Part shown: piece after piece, positions 59,101-64,000 of the stretch
Layout: every line of letters begins with the position of its first letter
Position numbering within the stretch: position 1 is the stretch's first letter
Assembly: GCA_038200275.1 (NCBI GenBank)
Contig: JBBPYC010000003.1
Location: 1-64,000, forward strand
Direction of reading: 5' to 3'
From: JBBPYC01 sp038200275
Lineage (GTDB): Bacteria; Pseudomonadota; Gammaproteobacteria; Burkholderiales; Burkholderiaceae_C
DNA length: 64,000 nt
Made by a program: the position numbers and the translations under genes
Notes under the pieces: generated by a model
The model's database searches: none
Told to the model about the DNA's origin: nothing
Seen by the model: the letters and a program-made list of their open reading frames with translations, nothing else

Positions 59101-59472
59101 TCAGTCGTCCTTAGCGCGGGAGGCGACCGCCTGGGCGATCAGTGCATTCATATCGGCCGCACGCTCGATCGTGCGGTCAAACTGAAAGTGCAGCGTCGGG
59201 ACCGTGTGAATTTGCAGCCGCTTGAACAAACCATTGCGCAGGAAGCCTGCGGCTTGGTTCAACGCGGTTTCGCATTCCTGCGGATCACCAACCAGCACGC
59301 TGAAAAACACTTTCGCATGCGCGTAGTCGGGCGTGACCTCGATCGCCTGAATCGTGACCATGCCAACGCGCGGATCTTTCAACTCGCGCGCGATCAACTG
59401 CGTCAAATCGCGCTGAATCTGATCGGCGACCTTGAATGCGCGGTTGGGCGTGCTGGATTTTCTTCTGGGCAT
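59101..59472 (-). CDS. rbfA: 30S ribosome-binding factor A
   Basis: From ATG 59472 the protein is 123 residues: [20 protein letters not shown], then [21 protein letters not shown] and the KH-type fold region ([10 protein letters not shown] ... [16 protein letters not shown] ... [19 protein letters not shown]). It helps 16S rRNA 5'-end maturation. It lies between infB (131 bp upstream) and truB, the standard order. Confidence 0.95.
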   Translation of the reverse strand: MPRRKSSTPNRAFKVADQIQRDLTQLIARELKDPRVGMVTIQAIEVTPDYAHAKVFFSVLVGDPQECETALNQAAGFLRNGLFKRLQIHTVPTLHFQFDRTIERAADMNALIAQAVASRAKDD

Positions 59473-59603
59473 GGTTCGAACTAAAGGCGTGTCCAGCGTC
59501 GCGAGATCGGGTTCAGTGCAAGGCGCGTGGTGGAAGACAGTACCCGCACAGGTACAGCGAGACCGCGCAACGCCTTGATGGACCCGATATCGCGGCACCG
59601 CTG

Positions 59604-62510
59604 CTACAGCGTACGGGCAATTTCCTTGATCTCGAAGAACTCCAGTTGATCGCCTTCTTTGATGTCGTTGTAGTTCTTCAGCTTGATGCCGCACTCGAAG
59701 TTTTCACGCACTTCGCGCACGTCGTCCTTCATGCGTTTGACCGACTCGACTTCGCCGGTGTAGATCACGATGTTGTCGCGCAACAGGCGGAAGTGCGCGT
59801 CGCGCCTCACCACACCGGACGTGACCATCGAGCCTGCGACCGTACCGATCTTCGACGCCACGAACACAGTGCGAATTTCGGCGGTGCCAAGCGCTTCCTC
59901 GCGCTTTTCCGGTGCCAGCATGCCCGACATGGCAACCTTCAACTCATCGACAGCGTCGTAGATGATGCTGTAGTAGCGGATCTCGACACCGTTGTTCTCG
60001 GCCAGCTTTCTTGCACCTGCATCGGCGCGGGTGTTGAAGCCGATGATGATTGCTTTGGACGCAATCGCCAGGTTCACATCCGATTCGCTGATGCCACCCA
60101 CACCGCTGTAGACGAGCTGCACCTTGACCTCGTCGGTCGACAGTTTGACCAGCGACTGGCCCAGCGCTTCCTGCGAACCTTGCACGTCGGCTTTGATGAT
60201 GAGCGGCAGCATCTGCACTTCGCCTGCGGCCAAGTCAGAGAACATGTTCTCGAGCTTGGCGGCCTGCTGGCGTGCGAGCTTGGTGTTGCGGAACCGGCCA
60301 GCACGGTAAGTGGCAATCTCACGCGCTCGCCGCTCATCGGTCAACACCATGAATTCGTCACCAGCCTGCGGCACTTCCGTAAGGCCCTGAATTTCAACCG
60401 GAATCGACGGGCCCGCGGACTTGATCGAATGACCGTCTTCGTCCAGCATCGCCCGCACGCGGCCGTATGTCTGGCCGGCCAGAACCACATCGCCGGTCTT
60501 CAGCGTGCCCAGCTGCACCAGCACGGTCGCAACCGGACCGCGACCCTTGTCGAGCTTCGCTTCAATCACAAGGCCCTTGGCCATCGCGTCGACCGGCGCT
60601 TTCAGCTCCAGCACTTCGGCCTGCAGCAGCACCTGCTCGAGCAGGTTGTCGATGCCTTGTCCGGTCTTGGCCGACACCGGCACGAACGGCACGTCGCCAC
60701 CGAACTCTTCCGGCACGACTTCTTCCGCAACCAGCTCCTGGCGAACGCGGTCCTGATTGGCACCTTGCTTGTCGATCTTGTTGATCGCAACCACGATCGG
60801 CACGTTCGCGGCCTTGGCGTGCTTGATCGCTTCCTTGGTCTGCGGCATCACACCGTCATCGGCTGCAACCACCAGGATCACAATGTCGGTGGCCTGCGCG
60901 CCGCGGGCCCGCATCGCAGTGAATGCCTCGTGGCCTGGCGTGTCGAGGAACGACACCATGCCGCGCTCGGTCTTCACGTGGTAGGCGCCGATGTGCTGGG
61001 TGATTCCGCCCGCTTCGCCCGCCGCGACCTTGGTGGTGCGGATGTAGTCGAGCAGCGAGGTCTTGCCGTGGTCGACGTGACCCATCACGGTCACCACCGG
61101 CGCGCGCGGCAGACTTTCTGCGTCCTGTTGGGACACTTCGTCATCGGTGAACGCTTCTGGATCGTCGAGCGCAGCCACCACCGCCGTGTGACCCATTTCC
61201 TCGACCACGATCATCGCGGTCTCTTGGTCCAACGGCTGATTGATCGTGACCATCTGGCCGAGCTTCATCAGGTGCTTGATGACCTCGGATGCCTTGACCG
61301 CCATCTTGTGCGCAAGCTCAGCCACCGTGATGGTTTCGGGCACGTGCACTTCGATCACGCGTTGCTCGACCGGTGCCGACTGTACGTACTGGTCGCCCCG
61401 CGCGTTGCGATCCGTGCTGCCACGGCGCCCGCGCGGGCCGCCGCGCCAGTTGCCACGACCAACGCCACCACTGGAGTCGCCGCGAGTCGGAATTGCCTTC
61501 TTCTTGGCTGGATCTGCCCAACTCGACGACAACTTGGCCGACTTGACTTCCTTGCCCGCGCCGGCAGCGGGTGCGCCCACCGCCGGACGTGCTCCCGGTG
61601 CGCCAACCGCTGGCTTGTGCAGCGTGCCCTTGGGCAACGGCTTGCCGTCCGGCCCAAGCGTGACGCCAGGCCGGGGCGCCTCTTCAGGCTTCTTCGCCAG
61701 CATGACCGTCTTCGGCGCGGCCAGCATGGTGCGGATCGCAGCCGCTTCCGCTTCCGCCTTGCGGCGGCGGTCTCCGAGATCAGCCGCACGCGCAGCCTCT
61801 TCTTCGGCACGCGCCTTCGATTCGGCTTCTGCTTTCGCGCGCGCTTCGGTCTGCGCTTTCGCACGCGAAGCGGCAAAGTCACGCTGTTCCTGCGTGGCTT
61901 CGGCTTTCACTGCACTGGCTTGCGCCCGCTTGTGCTCTTCCTGCACTGCGTACTGGGCAGCTCGCTCGGCGGCTTCGCGTTCGCGTCGCTCGCCGACCTG
62001 ACGCTCACTGCGTTTCGCCGCCAGCTCCTGCTCCTGACGGCGAATCAGTTCGGCCTGCTGATTGGCGGCTTCCTGGCGTCGGGTCAACTCGGCATCGTCG
62101 CGCTCGGGCGCCCGTTGCGGCACACCCTCATTGGCGGCGATCGCACCGTTGACCGCTGCTGGCGCTTCAGAAGCAGGGGCCTCGGTCGGCGCCTCCGAGC
62201 CGTCGTCTCGACGCACGAAGGTGCGCTTCTTGCGAACCTCCACTTGAATCGTGCGCGCTCGCCCGGTGGCATCGGCCTGCTTGATTTCGCTGGTCGACTT
62301 CTTCACAAGCGTGATCTTCTTGCGCTCGCCAGCAGCAGCAGCGGTGCCGTGGCTGGCCTGCAGGTAGCTCAACAGCCGCTGCTTGTCAGCTTCGGTCAAG
62401 CGGTCCGACGTCGCGTGCTTGACAACGCCAGCGCTGCGAAGCTGCTCGAGCAGCGTCTCAGACGACTTGCGAAGTTCGGTTGCGAATTCGGCGACGGTAT
62501 TACTGGACAT
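59604..62510 (-). CDS. infB: Translation initiation factor IF-2
   Basis: The start is ATG 62510, giving 968 residues beginning [21 protein letters not shown], an IF2-N domain. A long charged linker (about 100-380) follows with Ala/Glu/Arg-rich helical repeats, then the second IF2-N motif and the G domain ([41 protein letters not shown]). Domain II, III and the fMet-tRNA-binding C-domain complete it. Upstream readings to 62651 overlap the nusA tail and are rejected. Confidence 0.97.
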   Translation of the reverse strand: MSSNTVAEFATELRKSSETLLEQLRSAGVVKHATSDRLTEADKQRLLSYLQASHGTAAAAGERKKITLVKKSTSEIKQADATGRARTIQVEVRKKRTFVRRDDGSEAPTEAPASEAPAAVNGAIAANEGVPQRAPERDDAELTRRQEAANQQAELIRRQEQELAAKRSERQVGERREREAAERAAQYAVQEEHKRAQASAVKAEATQEQRDFAASRAKAQTEARAKAEAESKARAEEEAARAADLGDRRRKAEAEAAAIRTMLAAPKTVMLAKKPEEAPRPGVTLGPDGKPLPKGTLHKPAVGAPGARPAVGAPAAGAGKEVKSAKLSSSWADPAKKKAIPTRGDSSGGVGRGNWRGGPRGRRGSTDRNARGDQYVQSAPVEQRVIEVHVPETITVAELAHKMAVKASEVIKHLMKLGQMVTINQPLDQETAMIVVEEMGHTAVVAALDDPEAFTDDEVSQQDAESLPRAPVVTVMGHVDHGKTSLLDYIRTTKVAAGEAGGITQHIGAYHVKTERGMVSFLDTPGHEAFTAMRARGAQATDIVILVVAADDGVMPQTKEAIKHAKAANVPIVVAINKIDKQGANQDRVRQELVAEEVVPEEFGGDVPFVPVSAKTGQGIDNLLEQVLLQAEVLELKAPVDAMAKGLVIEAKLDKGRGPVATVLVQLGTLKTGDVVLAGQTYGRVRAMLDEDGHSIKSAGPSIPVEIQGLTEVPQAGDEFMVLTDERRAREIATYRAGRFRNTKLARQQAAKLENMFSDLAAGEVQMLPLIIKADVQGSQEALGQSLVKLSTDEVKVQLVYSGVGGISESDVNLAIASKAIIIGFNTRADAGARKLAENNGVEIRYYSIIYDAVDELKVAMSGMLAPEKREEALGTAEIRTVFVASKIGTVAGSMVTSGVVRRDAHFRLLRDNIVIYTGEVESVKRMKDDVREVRENFECGIKLKNYNDIKEGDQLEFFEIKEIARTL

Positions 62511-62559
62511 GTGTGTTGCAGCCTTCCTTGGTGCGTGGGGGCTTGGGTCGAGGGCGCGT

Positions 62560-64000
62560 TCAGGCTTGATGCGGCACGGCAGCCGGTGCCGCATCGGTCG
62601 CAGCCGGCTCCTCGGCTGCGTCATCGGCGACGAACCAGTGCGCGCGGGCACGCATGACCAGCGCGGTGGCGTCTTCTTGCGACTGACCTGTGATGTCGGT
62701 CAGTTCATCGACCGCAAGATCGGCCAGATCGTCGAGGGTGTGCACGCCGCCAGCAGCCAACGTATCGACCAGCTCGGGCGTAATGCCTTCGAGATCGCGC
62801 AGCTCCTGCGCTGCAGCCCCGGCGTTTTCTTCGCGGGCAATTTCCATCGTGAGCAGCACATCCTTGGCGCGCGTGCGCAGCTCGGTCACGGTCTCCTCGT
62901 CGAAGCTTTCGATCTCAAGCATTTCAGACAATGGCACGTAAGCCACCTCTTCGAGGCTCGTGAAGCCTTCGCTGATCAGGATATCGGCAATCTCCTGGTC
63001 GACGTCTAGCTTTTCCATGAACAACGCACGGCTGCCTTCGGTCTCGGTTGCCGACTTCTGCGCCGACTCGGCCGCATCCATGATGTTGATCTTCCAGCCG
63101 GTCAGATCGGACGCCAGCCGCACGTTCTGCCCGCCACGGCCGATCGCGATCGCAAGGTTTTCCTCATCGACGACCACATCCATTGCATGACGTTCTTCGT
63201 CAACCACAATCGAGCTGACGTTGGCCGGCGCCAGTGCGCCGATCACGAATTGTGCGGGGTCTTCGCTCCAAAGCACGATGTCGACGCGCTCGCCTGCCAG
63301 CTCGTTCGTCACGCCGTTGACACGCGTACCGCGCACGCCGACGCAGGTGCCGATCGGGTCGACCCGGCGGTCGTGCGAGAGCACCGCAATCTTGGCGCGG
63401 CTGCCCGGGTCACGGGCACAGGACTTGATCTCCAGCAGTCCTTGCTCGATCTCAGGCACTTCCTGCCTGAACAACTCGATCATGAATTCTGGCGAGCTGC
63501 GCGACAAGATGATCGGCGCGCCGCGCAACGTCAGGTCGACTTCCATGATCATGGCGCGCACGCGGTCACCGGTCCGCAGGTTCTCCTTCGGAATCATGTC
63601 GGAGCGGCGGAGGCGCCCTTCGACCCGGCCGGACTCAACGATCAAATCGCCTTTGTCCATCCGCTTCACACTGCCGACGAAAATTTTCTCGCCGCGCGAC
63701 ATGAAATCGTTCAGCAGCATCTCGCGCTCGGCATCGCGAATCTTCTGCAAGATCACCTGTTTGGCGGCCATCGCGCCGATGCGGCCGATTGGCAGCGATT
63801 CGATCGCCTCCTCAATCGTCTCACCCACCTCGATGTCGGGGTAGTCTTCCTTCGCCTCGAACAACAGCATCTCCTGCTCAGGCAACTGCAGACCTGCCTC
63901 GTCGGGCACGACGTGCCAGACGCGGAAACTTTCGTAAGCGCCGGTGTCCCGGTCCATCGCCACGCGAATGTCGACGCCTTCTGGATAGACCTTTTTGGTG
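62560..64000 (-). CDS. nusA: Transcription termination/antitermination factor NusA, N-terminus outside the window
   Basis: The frame stays open to the window edge and the visible part is about 480 residues. The codons before the internal ATG at 63963 read [17 protein letters not shown] NusA N-terminal sequence, so that ATG is not the start. S1 domain ([20 protein letters not shown]), KH1/KH2 ([22 protein letters not shown] as two motifs; [13 protein letters not shown]) and two C-terminal acidic helix-hairpin-helix repeats are present. It binds RNA polymerase and controls pausing. infB starts 49 bp after its stop. Confidence 0.96.
   Translation of the reverse strand, partial: TKKVYPEGVDIRVAMDRDTGAYESFRVWHVVPDEAGLQLPEQEMLLFEAKEDYPDIEVGETIEEAIESLPIGRIGAMAAKQVILQKIRDAEREMLLNDFMSRGEKIFVGSVKRMDKGDLIVESGRVEGRLRRSDMIPKENLRTGDRVRAMIMEVDLTLRGAPIILSRSSPEFMIELFRQEVPEIEQGLLEIKSCARDPGSRAKIAVLSHDRRVDPIGTCVGVRGTRVNGVTNELAGERVDIVLWSEDPAQFVIGALAPANVSSIVVDEERHAMDVVVDEENLAIAIGRGGQNVRLASDLTGWKINIMDAAESAQKSATETEGSRALFMEKLDVDQEIADILISEGFTSLEEVAYVPLSEMLEIESFDEETVTELRTRAKDVLLTMEIAREENAGAAAQELRDLEGITPELVDTLAAGGVHTLDDLADLAVDELTDITGQSQEDATALVMRARAHWFVADDAAEEPAATDAAPAAVPHQA

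Noticed and set aside
59436..62657. A 1073-codon open frame on the plus strand
   Set aside because: It lies wholly antisense to infB, whose domains and motifs are unmistakable. The antisense frame is open because of codon bias at high GC and has no family resemblance.

Overview
The window is chromosomal DNA of a betaproteobacterium, most likely of the order Burkholderiales. The evidence is a complete iscRSUA-hscBA-fdx operon, a polyhydroxyalkanoate (PHA) depolymerase, a guaB/guaA-rnfH-ratA-smpB block, a nusA-infB-rbfA-truB-typA block and high-GC coding sequence. A family of short low-GC repeats resembles repeats I recall from Comamonadaceae genomes. I cannot assign a genus.

Layout. 1-1345: insertion-sequence wreckage, the right end of an IS3-family element lying inside an IS110-family transposase, next to tRNA-Val. 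1.4-3 kb: dnaQ and a short-chain dehydrogenase. 3-8.6 kb: the iron-sulfur cluster operon with an IscR-type operator and an internal terminator-like hairpin. 8.7-14.5 kb: uvrB, an aromatic aminotransferase, phaZ and an RnfB-like ferredoxin. 14.5-23 kb: a propionyl-CoA to succinyl-CoA cluster (mutase, MeaB chaperone, carboxylase beta and alpha subunits, and a VOC protein that may be the epimerase), interrupted by a VapBC-type toxin-antitoxin pair and a small low-GC ORF. 23-29.8 kb: plsY, ybaK, an aldo-keto reductase, a CYTH-CHAD protein overlapping an acyl-CoA synthetase, and a hydrolase. 29.9-34.5 kb: prfB with its programmed frameshift, a second toxin-antitoxin pair, and pepN. 34.5-43.6 kb: fbp, a 2-hydroxyacid dehydrogenase, an MFS transporter, then a fatty-acyl-CoA block (3-hydroxyacyl-CoA dehydrogenase, enoyl-CoA hydratase, Crp/Fnr regulator, an aminoglycoside-phosphotransferase-fold kinase and an acyl-CoA dehydrogenase). 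43.6-48.8 kb: a His-tailed DMT transporter, ldcA, a TadA-hydrolase fusion and an exported protein built of nine-residue repeats. 48.8-55.1 kb: guaA, kbp, guaB, small exported proteins, rnfH-ratA and smpB. 55-64 kb: a second DMT transporter and typA-truB-rbfA-infB-nusA, with nusA running off the end.

Metabolism fits an organism that stores and mobilises PHA and oxidises odd-chain, branched or 4-hydroxy acyl chains: PhaZ releases monomers, acyl-CoA ligase and beta-oxidation enzymes process them, and the propionyl-CoA carboxylase/methylmalonyl-CoA mutase branch feeds C3 units to succinyl-CoA.

The most striking signal is a dispersed repeat of about 56-68 bp. Each copy starts with a 17-nt unit, usually GCT...ATAGC. 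It occurs between genes and inside the coding sequences of hscA, an acyl-CoA synthetase (twice), pepN and ldcA. All five internal copies lie in the sense strand and in the same reading frame, encoding related peptides of the form A-x-x-x-I-A followed by T/A-G-A-S.
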